A stretch of DNA of 64,000 nucleotides from Umezawaea tangerina (GCF_003002815.1 NZ_PVTF01000001.1:372001-436000); one strand, 5' to 3'. Shown: positions 16,650 to 25,774, counted from the stretch's first letter. A program made the numbers and translations. Notes: generated by a model not told the origin, from the sequence alone.

Positions 16650-17891
16650 ATGGCATCCCGGTTGAGCGCGTCGCGCGTTGGTGCGGCAGTCCTCGGCGCC
16701 TCCATCGCCCTGCTGGCTTCGGCCATCCCGGCTTCGGCTGAGGTCCACGTCAAGCCCAAGGGCGAATGGGACCAGGAGGGCATCGGCGTTTTCCTGGAGG
16801 GCAACGGGAACTCGCTGACCACGAGCCTCATCGGCCTCCAGATCGACAACACCGACACCAAGGTCCAGTCCTACTGCGTCGAGCTCCCGACCCCCCTCAA
16901 GGGCGGTCACGGGCTCAAGGAGGTCGCGTGGGACAAGCACCCCAACCCGAAGACGAAGTTCAAGGAGAACGCCGCCAAGGTCAGCTGGATCCTGCAGAAC
17001 AGCTTCCCCCTGGTGAAGGCGGAGGACCTCGGGAAGGTCGACGCCCTCAAGGGCCACGACATCAGCGAGAAGGAAGCCATCGCGGCCACCCAGGCGGCGA
17101 TCTGGCACTTCAGCGATGACGCCAAGCTCGACAAGGGCAAGGTCGTCAAGTCCGACGACAAGGACACCAAGGGCGACGTCCTCGCCGTCTACGAGTACCT
17201 GACCGGCGACGCCAACAAGGGCAACGTCGAGCAGCCGACCCCGACGCTGGCGCTCGACCCGGCCGACAAGACCGGTGCCCCCGGCGACCTGATCGGCCCG
17301 TTCACCATCACGACCACCGCGGGTGAGGTCGTCCTCAAGGCCGACCTGCCGCAGGGCGTCACGCTGGCGGACAAGGACGGCAACACGCTGTCCGACCCGC
17401 AGGGCGGCACCTTCGCCGTCAAGGACGCGGGCACCAAGACCAAGGAGTTCTGGGTCAAGGTCCCGGCCGACGCCGCCGACGGCAAGGCCTCCTTCTCCGT
17501 CGAGGCGAACGCCACCCTCACCCAGGGCCGCCTGTTCGTCAGCAGCAACGACCAGCTGCAGACGCAGTCCCTGATCGTGGCCTCCCCGTCGAAGGTCAGC
17601 CTCAAGGCTCCGGGCACCGCGTCCTGGAAGGCGGGCGAGGTGACCCCGCCGTCCAGCACGTCGGAGTCGGCCCCGCCGACCTCCACCACGGAGACCGCGC
17701 CGCCGTCGGAGACGCCGCCCACCACGACCACCCAGCCCGTCCCGGCCGGTGGCAGCAGCGGTGAGACCGGTGGTCTCGCCAGCACCGGTGCGTCGATCTT
17801 CGTGCCGCTCGTCATCGGCATCGTGCTCGTCGGCGGTGGCGCCGGCGCGCTGCTGGTGATGCGCCGTCGCAAGTCGACCCCGCAGCAGTAG
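16650..17891 (+). CDS. Thioester-forming LAXTG cell-wall surface protein
   Basis: 413 residues. A Sec signal (residues 1-~30, ending ASAEV) precedes a thioester (TQXA) domain: the Cys in SYCVE and the Gln in TQAAIWHFSD can form an internal Cys-Gln thioester, a feature of surface adhesins that bind host or matrix amines. A second beta-rich domain (~190-310) and a Pro/Thr/Ser stalk (~330-375) follow. The C-terminal sorting signal is LASTG, a hydrophobic stretch and MRRRK. LAxTG is the motif used by actinobacterial class E sortases, so the protein should be covalently anchored to peptidoglycan. The ATG is preceded by AAGGAG. No sortase gene lies in the window. Confidence 0.88.
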   Translation: MASRLSASRVGAAVLGASIALLASAIPASAEVHVKPKGEWDQEGIGVFLEGNGNSLTTSLIGLQIDNTDTKVQSYCVELPTPLKGGHGLKEVAWDKHPNPKTKFKENAAKVSWILQNSFPLVKAEDLGKVDALKGHDISEKEAIAATQAAIWHFSDDAKLDKGKVVKSDDKDTKGDVLAVYEYLTGDANKGNVEQPTPTLALDPADKTGAPGDLIGPFTITTTAGEVVLKADLPQGVTLADKDGNTLSDPQGGTFAVKDAGTKTKEFWVKVPADAADGKASFSVEANATLTQGRLFVSSNDQLQTQSLIVASPSKVSLKAPGTASWKAGEVTPPSSTSESAPPTSTTETAPPSETPPTTTTQPVPAGGSSGETGGLASTGASIFVPLVIGIVLVGGGAGALLVMRRRKSTPQQ

Positions 17892-17907
17892 TCCGACCCG
17901 CACGCCC

Positions 17908-17943
17908 CGACGCCCCCGTGAGCACCCGCTCACGGGGGCGTCG
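17908..17943. terminator. Bidirectional 16-bp hairpin terminator
   Basis: Perfect arms 17908-17923 and 17928-17943 around ACCC, between the stops of two convergent genes. Confidence 0.75.
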
Positions 17944-17948
17944 TCGTG

Positions 17949-19281
17949 CTACCGGCGGGCGATGCCCGCCACCGAGATGTCGCCGTCCGCGACGGCCACG
18001 TCCCTGGCCGAGGAGGCGCCGGACAGCAGCACCCGGACCGGGTCGCGGAAGTGCCCGACCAGCTCCACCCGCTGCACCGGCTTCGCGGTCGGGATGACCG
18101 CCTCCGCCGTCCAGGTGCGACCCGGCACCACCCGGTAGGTGGTGACGTTCGGCTTGCCGTCCTCGGTCGCGTAGACCCGCCACGTGGTCGGGGACAGCGG
18201 CTCCATCTCGCGCACCCGCAGCCCGCGCGCGACCTCCTCGGTCTGCCAGCGGACCCCGTTCCACCACGACAGGTTGTCGTGCAGCGGGCCACCCGCCTCG
18301 TCGCCGCCGAACCAGAGCACGAACGGCCTGCCGAGCGCCGTGCCGACGAGCTGGACGTAGTCCGGGGACTTGACCGCGCCCGGCAGCGCCAACGGCGTCT
18401 CGGCGACCTTCAGGTACCGCTCCTGGTCGGCGTCGTCGACCTGCGTGCCCAGGTCACGGCCGCCCGCGGAGGAGAAGTGCAGGGTCCGCGGGTCGAACCA
18501 GGTGTAGTAGACGTTGCGGTGGTAGCGGTCGTGCAGGTGCCCCTCGGGGCCGCCGCCCGCCAGCGTGTAGACGATCCGCACCCGGCCGTCCGGCTCCTGC
18601 CGCAGCTGCCCGATGTAGACCTCGTTCATGTTGTCCGCCCGGTCGGTGGAGCCGATGGCGAACGGGTTCCCGGTCAGCTCCGCGGAGGTCCGCCAGGTCG
18701 CGCCGTCGTCCCTGGACACCACGTACTTACTGCACGGGACGGGTGTCGGTCGGGACCGAGGGCGTCAGGTCGTGCGCGGTCTCCCGGAAGAAGACGAAGA
18801 TCGTGCCGTCGGCCAGCACGAACGGCATCGGGTAGGTAGCCGCGTCCGTCGAGATCACCCGCTCGGACCAGACGCCCTCCGACGAGTGCGCCTCCGGTGA
18901 CCGGTTGAGCACCAGCTCGACGTTGTGCCTGCCGCGGAACGAGAGCAGGTGCCCGTCCCCGGCCTGCACGAGCGTGGGGTAGTTGTGCGAGTCGGAGTCG
19001 CCGTCGGCGTACTTGACCGGCGACGACCACGTGCCGGACCGGTGGTCGAACGACTGGGCGTAGTTGTCCTCGTACCGCCCCGCCCAGGACACGAAGGTCC
19101 TCTTCGCGACGGGGTCGTACAGCCCTCCCGCCACGGGGCGGCGGTCACTGCGGGCCGCGACCGAGGTGGCCGTGGTGGCCGTTGTGAACTTCACGGTCCT
19201 CTCCGGGGTGGCGTGCACCGGAGCGGTCAGGACCGAGAGCGCCAGCAACGGCGGCGCCATCAGGCGCATGAGCCGAAACAT
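17949..19281 (-). pseudogene. Secreted BNR/sialidase-like repeat protein, frameshifted
   Basis: Two reading frames form one protein. The first (start 19281, with GGAGG at 19291-19296) has a signal peptide (MFRLMRLMAPPLLALSVLT) and beta-propeller-like strands; it ends at a TAA near 18727 after DTRPVQ. The second frame resumes at once with YVVSRDDGATWRTS, containing an Asp-box (SRDDGATW) typical of BNR/sialidase propellers, and runs to 17949. Skipping one base at the junction restores a continuous protein of about 440 residues. This is either a genuine +1 frameshift or a base error. No sialidase catalytic residues can be assigned with confidence. If intact, it would be an extracellular glycan-binding or glycan-degrading protein. 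Confidence 0.7.
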
Positions 19282-19482
19282 CTGTGCGTTCCTCCTGGTG
19301 ATGGCCGTGTGATACGGCCGACCAGGCGGCGGCGCGGTCATCCTCGCACGCGACACGGGGGCGACGTCCAGAGTTGACCGGGCCGATCTTCGGCATCGGG
19401 CGTAGCGTGACCGCCGTCCGTTTGGCAGTGGGGGATCGGAGGTCTGCTCCGGTACCCTTCCCCAGGAGTGCGAAGGAGCACC

Positions 19483-19656
19483 ATGAACTTCGATGAGATC
19501 AAGAACAAGGCCAGCGAGCTTCTGGAGCAGAACCACGAGAAGGTCGACCAGGGCATCGACAAGGCCGCCGAGTTCGCGGCGGGCAAGTTCGGGCACGACG
19601 ACCAGATCAAGTCTGTTGCCGAGAAGGCCAAGGACTTCCTCCCGGGTGGGCAGTGA
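19483..19656 (+). CDS. Rv0909/MT0933-family antitoxin-like small protein
   Basis: 57 residues from the ATG at 19483 with GAAGGAG five bases upstream. The sequence (NFDEIKNKASELLEQNHEKV, then a GIDKAAEFA segment) is the amphipathic, charged helical type annotated as MT0933-like antitoxin. In M. tuberculosis Rv0909 pairs with the toxin Rv0910, but here the next gene is a glycolipid-binding-domain protein, so a toxin-antitoxin role is not supported by context. The stop overlaps the next start. Confidence 0.75.
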   Translation: MNFDEIKNKASELLEQNHEKVDQGIDKAAEFAAGKFGHDDQIKSVAEKAKDFLPGGQ

Positions 19657-20294
19657 ACTCGTTCAACACGGATGAGCGGGTAGCCCCCCAGGGGGAGACC
19701 CGCCCTCCCTCAGCGTCCGCACGCCGTCCCGAGATGGTGACCTGGCAGGGCTACCGGGAGCCCCGGCTCGAGCAGGTCCGCCTGCTCCTGTCCGACCAGC
19801 GGCGCCTCCGCGCGTCCGGACGACTCGTCACAGCAGGACCCGACGAGGCCTTCAGCGCCTCGTTCGAGGTCGGCGTCGGCGAAGAGGGCACGGTGAAGCG
19901 GCTGCTGCTGCGCAGCGCCACCGTGGAAGAGGAGAAGCAGATCTCACTGAGCCGGACCGCCGACGGCGCCTGGCTCGTGGACAGCGGCAAGGGATCCGAA
20001 CGCGCCGAGTTCGACGGCGCGATGGACGTGGACGTGCAGTTCGTCGTGCTGTTCAACTCGATCCCCATCCGGCGGCTGGGACTGCACCGGGAAGCCGGGG
20101 AGCACGTGCTGCCGGTGGTGCGGGTGTCGTTGCCGGACCTGTCGGTGAGGGTTGTGGAGCAGACCTACCGGACGGTGTCGGTGGGGGAGGAGACGTCGGT
20201 GGTGAACTTCAGTTCGGGGGAGTTCTCGGCGGATGTCGTGGTGGACGGGGCGGGGATCGTGCTGGATTACCCGGAGGTCTCGCACCGGATTTGA
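19653..20294 (+). CDS. Putative glycolipid-binding domain protein (DUF1089 type)
   Basis: 213 residues from a GTG that overlaps the preceding TGA, implying translational coupling; an alternative ATG at 19734 lacks a ribosome-binding site. The C-terminal half matches the Glycolipid_bind family pattern: DVDVQFVVLFNSIPIRRL, LPDLSVRVVEQTY, FSSGEFSADVVVD and a final VLDYPEVS. It has no signal peptide, so it is cytosolic. The ligand is predicted only from the family name and no activity can be assigned. Confidence 0.72.
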   Translation: MNSFNTDERVAPQGETRPPSASARRPEMVTWQGYREPRLEQVRLLLSDQRRLRASGRLVTAGPDEAFSASFEVGVGEEGTVKRLLLRSATVEEEKQISLSRTADGAWLVDSGKGSERAEFDGAMDVDVQFVVLFNSIPIRRLGLHREAGEHVLPVVRVSLPDLSVRVVEQTYRTVSVGEETSVVNFSSGEFSADVVVDGAGIVLDYPEVSHRI

Positions 20295-20385
20295 GGGTTG
20301 GGGCTTGGCGGTTGGGTGTGTTGTGTCCACCGACTGGTGAAGCCCGGTCCTGGGTTGTGGTGCGCTTGTGGCTGAGCCCTGTCCT

Positions 20386-20444
20386 CGTGTGTGTTCCGGG
20401 GTTTCCGCCGCTGAGAAGCCTGGCCTCCGTGTGTGTTCCGGGGT
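20386..20444. repeat. 17-bp direct repeat pair
   Basis: CGTGTGTGTTCCGGGGT occurs at 20386-20402 and 20428-20444. It lies within the 465-base gene-free stretch 20295-20759 together with the features at 20493 and 20583. Confidence 0.6.
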
Positions 20445-20492
20445 GCCCACCCTCCCCCGCGAAGCCCGGCTCCCGGCGCGCAATTGTCTCAA

Positions 20493-20549
20493 TGCCCTGC
20501 CCTAGTTTGTCAAGACGGTAAAGCTGTCTTGACAAACTAGGGCAGGGCA
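20493..20549. terminator. Perfect 24-bp hairpin between convergent genes
   Basis: Arms 20493-20516 and 20526-20549 are exactly complementary (CCCTAGTTTGTCAAGAC core) with a 9-nt loop. It could be a bidirectional terminator for the + strand gene ending at 20294 and the thiolase gene ending at 20760, but its length and distance from both stops also fit a small palindromic repeat element. Confidence 0.55.
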
Positions 20550-20582
20550 GGAGGGCGCTGTGTATCGGGGGCAGGGGTAGGT

Positions 20583-20737
20583 CTGGCTTCGCCAGCATCG
20601 AGCTGCGCTCGACACGGCATCCTCGGCTTCGCCGTCGGACAAGGCATCGGCTGGCGCCGACAAGGCCCCAGGCGCTCCGCGCCGGATGCGCGCTGGCGGG
20701 CTTCGCCCATTGGCGGTCCGTGCGTGCTCGCTTCGCG
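20583..20737. repeat. Array of seven short stem-loops
   Basis: Seven consecutive mini-palindromes: 20583-20595, 20598-20612, 20624-20634, 20647-20660, 20671-20683, 20698-20708 and 20729-20737. Each has a 3-6 bp stem around a 3-4 nt loop, mostly TTC (for example CTGGCTTCGCCAG and GGGCTTCGCCC). No reading frame explains them. Confidence 0.5.
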
Positions 20738-20759
20738 TCGGTGGGTAGGTGTTTGCTGG

Positions 20760-21947
20760 TCAGGCGCGGATGGCGATGGCCATGGCTTGGCCGACGCCGA
20801 CGCATGCGGCTGCTACGCCCAGGCCGCCGCCGCGGGCGCGTAGGTGGCGGCAGAGGTCGAAGATGATGCGGGGCATGGAGGCGCCCAAGGGGTGGCCGTA
20901 GGCGATGGCGCCGCCGTGGACGTTGACCTTTTCGGGGTCGATTTCGGGTAGGTGGTGCAGGACTGAGAGGGCCATGGCGGCGAAGGCCTCGTTGATCTCC
21001 CAGAGGACCACGTCCGAGGCGGTGAAGTTGCGGCGGGCCATGAGTTTGCGGATGGCGGTGATGGGGGCGAGGGTGAAGTGGCGGGGGTCGGTGGCGGTGG
21101 TGGTGCTGCCGATGATCTCGGCCAAGGGGTCCAGGCCGAGGTGGGTGGCGGTGTCGTCGGTGCCCATGAGAGCCGCTGCGGCGCCGTCGTTGAGGGGGGA
21201 GGAGTTGCCCGCGGTAACGGGGCCGTCGGAGGAGAAGGCGGACTTGAGCTTGCGCAGGCGTTCGGTGCTGGTCTCCGGGCGGACGGACTCGTCGCGGCGG
21301 AGGGCGGAGCCGTCGGGGAGTTGGACGGGGAAGGCGAAGCCGTCGTGGACGCCCGCGTCCCAAGCGGCGGCGGCGCGGCGGTGCGAGCGGAGTGCGAAGG
21401 CGTCCATCCGGTCGCGGGTGATCCCCAGCTCGACCGCGACGTCCTCGGCCGCCCTGCCCAGCGGAACGGTCCACTCGGTGGGCATCCGCGGGTTGACGAG
21501 GCGCCAGCCGAGGGCGGTGGGGGCGGGTTCCATGCGGTCCGGGAAGGGTTTGTCGGACTTCGGGACCACGAAGGGGGCGCGGGTCATGCCCTCCACGCCG
21601 CCGGCGATGAGGAGGTCGGCGTCGCCGAGGGAGAGGGCGCGGGCGGCCTGGACGACGGCCTCGCCGCCGGAGGCGCAGAGGCGGTTGACGGTGGCGCCGG
21701 GGACGCTGGTGGGCAGGCCCGCGAGCAGGGCGGCCATGCGGGCGACGTTGCGGTTCTCCTCGCCCGCGCCGTTGGTGTTGCCGAGCAGGACGTCGTCGAC
21801 GCTGGCCGGGTCCAAGCGGTCGTGGTGCCTGCGGAGCAGCTCGACGATCGGCAACGCGGCCAGGTCGTCCACCCTGACCCCGGACAACCCGCCCCGGTAG
21901 CGGCCGAACGGGGTGCGGGCTACGTCGAGGACCAGGGCTCGCGACAT
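20760..21947 (-). CDS. Thiolase (acetyl-CoA C-acyltransferase)
   Basis: 395 residues. The acyl-accepting Cys91 is in NRLCASGG, the His motif is HGGAIAYGHPLGAS, and the second catalytic Cys is near the C-terminus (AACVGVGQ, departing from the common CxGGGxG). The RDRMDAFALRSH segment is typical of beta-ketoadipyl-CoA/3-ketoacyl-CoA thiolases. It would cleave 3-oxoacyl-CoA in fatty or aromatic acid breakdown in the cytosol. No beta-oxidation partners are adjacent. It is the first gene of a run of leftward genes but is separated from the next by 39 nt. Confidence 0.9.
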   Translation of the reverse strand: MSRALVLDVARTPFGRYRGGLSGVRVDDLAALPIVELLRRHHDRLDPASVDDVLLGNTNGAGEENRNVARMAALLAGLPTSVPGATVNRLCASGGEAVVQAARALSLGDADLLIAGGVEGMTRAPFVVPKSDKPFPDRMEPAPTALGWRLVNPRMPTEWTVPLGRAAEDVAVELGITRDRMDAFALRSHRRAAAAWDAGVHDGFAFPVQLPDGSALRRDESVRPETSTERLRKLKSAFSSDGPVTAGNSSPLNDGAAAALMGTDDTATHLGLDPLAEIIGSTTTATDPRHFTLAPITAIRKLMARRNFTASDVVLWEINEAFAAMALSVLHHLPEIDPEKVNVHGGAIAYGHPLGASMPRIIFDLCRHLRARGGGLGVAAACVGVGQAMAIAIRA

Positions 21948-21986
21948 GGGTCCATCCTGCCCCGGAACGCCCGGTTCCGCGCTTCG

Positions 21987-23888
21987 CTACTCGGCGACGA
22001 AGAACGACACGAAAGCCGAGGACGGGCGGGTGGAGGACTCGGTGCTGAAGGCCTTGACCTCGATCATGTGCGGACCCGCGGACAACGAGCCGGTGTTGAG
22101 CGCGAGCCGCCACTGACCGGCGACCGCGGGGCCGTCGACGGTGGTCGGGACGCCCGCGACCTCGTCGCCGTCGAGGCGGACGGTGAACCCGGCCAGACCC
22201 GGCAGGCGCGCGGTGGTCCGCCTGCCCTCCAGGCCGTCCAGCACGACGTCGAGCACGAGCCTGCCCCGTTGCAGCGGCTTGCCGTCCGGGATGGGCTGGC
22301 CGCTCGCGTCGAGCACCTTCCCGTTGACCCGCGCCAGGTCCAGCTCGACGCCGTTCAACGCCTCCGTCGGGGTGCTCGGCGGTGCGACGGTGGGCGCGCC
22401 GGGTCGGGGCACCAGTTCGAGGTCGACGTGGGACAGCTGGATCCGCATCGGGGACGGGGGCAGCACGCTGACGGTGAGGTGGTCGTCGGGGCCGAGGAGC
22501 GCCAGCGACTCCGGTGGCAGGTCGGCGACCACGGGGTAGCCGCTGTCCGCGCGCCACGCCGTGTCCGGCACGGCGGGCCGCAGCGGCACCGTGACCGAGT
22601 TGCCGATCAGGGCGTTGAACTGGGGCGCGACCCCGGAGCCGTCGGTGTGCACGATGGTCATCCGCAGTCTGCCGCCCAGCACGTCCGGCACCAGCTTGGG
22701 GTTCGCGGTCGTCGTCGGGGGAGCGGCACCGAGGTCGGCCCGGATGGGCGGTGGGGGCACGAGCGGCGGGGTCGCGGCGGGCTTGCCGACGAAGCCGACC
22801 AGGTCCACGTGCACGCGTTCGCCGGACGGGCCGACGATGGAGACCAGCGCGGTCGCCTCGGTCCACTGCGGCGCCACCTCGCCCTTCGCGACGAGCGCGC
22901 CGTCGCGCAGCACGCGGACGCCGTCGCGGCGCAGCACGACCTCCCAGCGCTGGCTGATGCCCAGCTTCGCGGCGGGCACCGGGTGCGGCTGCTCGCCGGT
23001 GGGCGCGATCCGCGGCGTGCCCGGCGCGACCAGCACCTGCGCGGTCGTGCTGCCCGCGCTGGAGGCGATCCGGGCGCGGACGCTGCCGGGAGGGAGGCCG
23101 GGGGCGTCGACGGCCCGGTCGGACACCTGCTCGGCGGGGGTACCGGACACGGTGCTGACGGGGCCGGGCACGAGGTCGAGGAACAGCTCGCCGTCCACGC
23201 CGGGAGCGTCGGTCTCCACGACGAACCGGCCGAGCTCGTCGGCGTCGGCCAGCGCGAACGGCGTCCGCGACCGCAGCGCCACCGGCGCGGCGGCGCAGTT
23301 GCTGCTGATCACCAGCCGCCGGGCGTCATCACCCTGGCCGGGGGTGGCGCGCGCGCAGTTCTCCCGCGTCGCCAGCCGCCACCGGGTCGGGTCGGGGGCG
23401 TTGGCCTGGTCGAACCGGTCCAGCAGCGCGTACTTGTCGTCCGAGGACCGGTCGGTGACCGGTGTGCCGGACCCGGCCGTGGGCGCCGAGCGCCTGCCGA
23501 ACTGGTCGACCGAGCGGACCTCGACGCGGTACTTCACGCCGTCGTCGAGGCCGTTGAGCTGGGCGAGCGGCTGCGCCACCAGCACCGAGTGGTCGAGGGC
23601 GTCGTCCTTGCCCCACCGCACCTCGAACCCCGGTGACCCGCCGGTCCAGCGCAGCTGGAGCCGCTGCGGACCGGTCTGCACCACGAGGCGTTCCGGAGCC
23701 TGCGGCTTCTCCGTCGACGACGGCAGCACGACCCCCTGTCCGGCGAACTGCGTCAACGACGTCGGCGGAGGTGGGACCGGGGTCGTCGTCACCGACGGGC
23801 CGGTCAGCCCCGTGCCCCGCAGGACCGCGATCGTCCCGCCGATCAGCACGAGACCGGCGGCCACCACGGCGATCCGACGACGGTCCAT
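21987..23888 (-). CDS. Membrane-anchored extracellular Fn3-domain protein (paralogue 1)
   Basis: 633 residues. One N-terminal membrane anchor (residues ~6-26, after MDRRRIAVV) precedes a Pro/Thr spacer, a fibronectin type III-like domain (~60-140: APERLVVQT..., YRVEVRSVDQFGRRSAP) and long beta-rich regions. The C-terminal ~60 residues form another sandwich (WRLALNTGSLSAGPHMIEVKAF). It has the same plan as the gene immediately upstream in transcription order (23944-25764). Probably an exported surface protein; ligand unknown. Confidence 0.7.
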   Translation of the reverse strand: MDRRRIAVVAAGLVLIGGTIAVLRGTGLTGPSVTTTPVPPPPTSLTQFAGQGVVLPSSTEKPQAPERLVVQTGPQRLQLRWTGGSPGFEVRWGKDDALDHSVLVAQPLAQLNGLDDGVKYRVEVRSVDQFGRRSAPTAGSGTPVTDRSSDDKYALLDRFDQANAPDPTRWRLATRENCARATPGQGDDARRLVISSNCAAAPVALRSRTPFALADADELGRFVVETDAPGVDGELFLDLVPGPVSTVSGTPAEQVSDRAVDAPGLPPGSVRARIASSAGSTTAQVLVAPGTPRIAPTGEQPHPVPAAKLGISQRWEVVLRRDGVRVLRDGALVAKGEVAPQWTEATALVSIVGPSGERVHVDLVGFVGKPAATPPLVPPPPIRADLGAAPPTTTANPKLVPDVLGGRLRMTIVHTDGSGVAPQFNALIGNSVTVPLRPAVPDTAWRADSGYPVVADLPPESLALLGPDDHLTVSVLPPSPMRIQLSHVDLELVPRPGAPTVAPPSTPTEALNGVELDLARVNGKVLDASGQPIPDGKPLQRGRLVLDVVLDGLEGRRTTARLPGLAGFTVRLDGDEVAGVPTTVDGPAVAGQWRLALNTGSLSAGPHMIEVKAFSTESSTRPSSAFVSFFVAE

Positions 23889-23943
23889 GGCGTCAAGCTA
23901 GGCGGACTCCCGAGCGGGGTCACTAGTCGTTGTCGAGCCGAGA

Positions 23944-25764
23944 TCAACCGGTCCGGATCTCGAACGACTGCTGGGTGTCCCTGGTGGGCACCGCGGGGTC
24001 GACCGGCTGCACCCGCGCGGACACCTTGTGCGCGCCCGCGCTCAGCCCGGTGGCGTCCAGCCAGAACTCGTACCGCCCGCCCGCGGACGGGCCTCCTGCC
24101 GTGGTGGGCAGCGTGACCAGGGGTTGGCCGTCGAGCTCGACGACGATCCCGGCCGTGGGCGCGATGACGTGGTCGTGGTCGCCGACCAGCTCGACGACGA
24201 GCCGGATCTTGCCGCCCTCGGGGAACCGCGTGGGCGGGCTGGTGTTCGACTCGTGCGTGACGCCCAGCCGCGGCGTCGCGACCTTCGGGACGGTCGGGCC
24301 CAGGTCGGCGAGCTTCGGCAGCTTGCGCGGGGGCGCGTCCGGCTTGTCGCGCAGGACGACGCTCGCGCTCACCGAGTCGATGTCGGTGGTCGACGTGAGC
24401 CGCAGCTTCGGGCTGTCTCCGATGGCCGGGTCGGGCAGCGGGAAGTCCGCGTACAGCGTCGTCGACACGGTCGGCCCGACCGCGCCCCAGGGGAACATCG
24501 GCTTCGCGACCACCTCCCGGTCGCCGAGGTGCACGGTCACCCGCGCGTCGTTGTTGCCGTACACGCCCGCCACGACCCGCAGCGACTCCGCCCTGCCGAA
24601 CTGCACGGACGACAGGGTGCCCAACGTCGTGGCGTACGGCTCCCGCGACGACGGGCCCAACGTGATGATCGACGTGGACTGCGGGTTCTCCGCGGCGCCG
24701 CCGACGCCGAACGAGTCGATCGTGGTGCCCTTCGCGTCCCGGAACGCCAGCCGGGCCCGCGCCACCTTCCACGGCACGGCCGCCGGTGCCGCCGCCATCA
24801 CCTCGCCGTCGCGCAGCGCCACCAGCGCGTCCGGCAGGATCCGCAGCTCCCAGCGGTGCCGCACCCCGGTGGACGGCACGATCGACCGCCCGCTCACCGG
24901 CACGACCCGCGACGTGCTCGGCACGTCGACGCCCTGGCTGAAGCTCGCGCCGAACGGGTTGACGTGCATGATCACCGCGCCGGGCGGGATCCGGGTCGGC
25001 GCCGACATGCTGTCGTACATCCCCAGCCACGGCAGGTCGTCGAACGGCTCCGGCAGCAGCGTGATCGACACCTCCTGGTTGAGGCCGTTCGGGTCCGTGC
25101 CGGGACCGTCCATGGTGAGCACGACCCGGCCGACCGCGCCGTCGTCCTTCGGCTCGGACAGCACCAGCTGCATGTTCGACTGGAGCTCGGCGTTGTCGCA
25201 GGTGATCTCCACCCGCTTCACGCCCGGCAGCGACCGCAGCCCGAGGCAGTCGTCCGCGCCGAGCGCGCGCCACCGGTGCGACGACAGCGCGGCGGGCCCG
25301 TCGAAGTGGTCGACCGGCGCCACCAGGTGGTCGGCCCACGCCTCGTTGTACTGCAGCCGCGGCACCGCCTTCATGCTCGCGGGCGCCGACCGGTGGCCCT
25401 CCGCGTCGACCGCCCGCACCTCGATGGTGACCTCGTCGTTCGCGGTCAGCCCGGTGATCTCGGTCTCCGGCACGAGCACCAGCCGGACCTGGTCCGACCA
25501 GCGCACCTCGTAGCCGTAGCCCACCGTCGGCGTCCACGTCGCGCGCAGGCTCGTGACGTCCAGCGAGGTGAGCTTCAGGTCCGACGGCGCCGCCAGCGCC
25601 TGCCGCTCCTCGCGGTACTCCACCCGGTCGTCGACGAACCGCGAGAGGCTGACCGGGCCCGTGGACGTCGGCGCGGGCGGCGACGCCTCGTTGCGCAGCA
25701 CGAACACCGCGCCCACGAGCACGGCGAGCCCACCGAGGAGCGCGATCAACCTGCGACGTTGCAC
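23944..25764 (-). CDS. Membrane-anchored extracellular Fn3-domain protein (paralogue 2)
   Basis: 606 residues with the same layout as the 633-residue neighbour: a Met-charged start (MQRRRLIALL), one membrane anchor (~7-24), a Pro-rich spacer, an Fn3-like domain (~58-135 with YGYEVRW and IEVRAVDAEGHRSAP), beta-rich middle modules and a terminal sandwich (FWLDATGLSAGAHKVSARV). The two genes are 55 nt apart in one orientation and look like a tandem duplication that has diverged. No enzymatic motif is visible. A laminin-G/concanavalin-like module in the middle is possible but not secure. Confidence 0.7.
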   Translation of the reverse strand: MQRRRLIALLGGLAVLVGAVFVLRNEASPPAPTSTGPVSLSRFVDDRVEYREERQALAAPSDLKLTSLDVTSLRATWTPTVGYGYEVRWSDQVRLVLVPETEITGLTANDEVTIEVRAVDAEGHRSAPASMKAVPRLQYNEAWADHLVAPVDHFDGPAALSSHRWRALGADDCLGLRSLPGVKRVEITCDNAELQSNMQLVLSEPKDDGAVGRVVLTMDGPGTDPNGLNQEVSITLLPEPFDDLPWLGMYDSMSAPTRIPPGAVIMHVNPFGASFSQGVDVPSTSRVVPVSGRSIVPSTGVRHRWELRILPDALVALRDGEVMAAAPAAVPWKVARARLAFRDAKGTTIDSFGVGGAAENPQSTSIITLGPSSREPYATTLGTLSSVQFGRAESLRVVAGVYGNNDARVTVHLGDREVVAKPMFPWGAVGPTVSTTLYADFPLPDPAIGDSPKLRLTSTTDIDSVSASVVLRDKPDAPPRKLPKLADLGPTVPKVATPRLGVTHESNTSPPTRFPEGGKIRLVVELVGDHDHVIAPTAGIVVELDGQPLVTLPTTAGGPSAGGRYEFWLDATGLSAGAHKVSARVQPVDPAVPTRDTQQSFEIRTG

Positions 25765-25774
25765 CGGGCCGACA

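Noticed and set aside
20209-22866. Very long open frame (885 codons) antisense to the thiolase and Fn3 genes
   Set aside because: It is an Arg/Pro-rich shadow frame caused by high G+C content; the opposite strand has recognisable conserved proteins.
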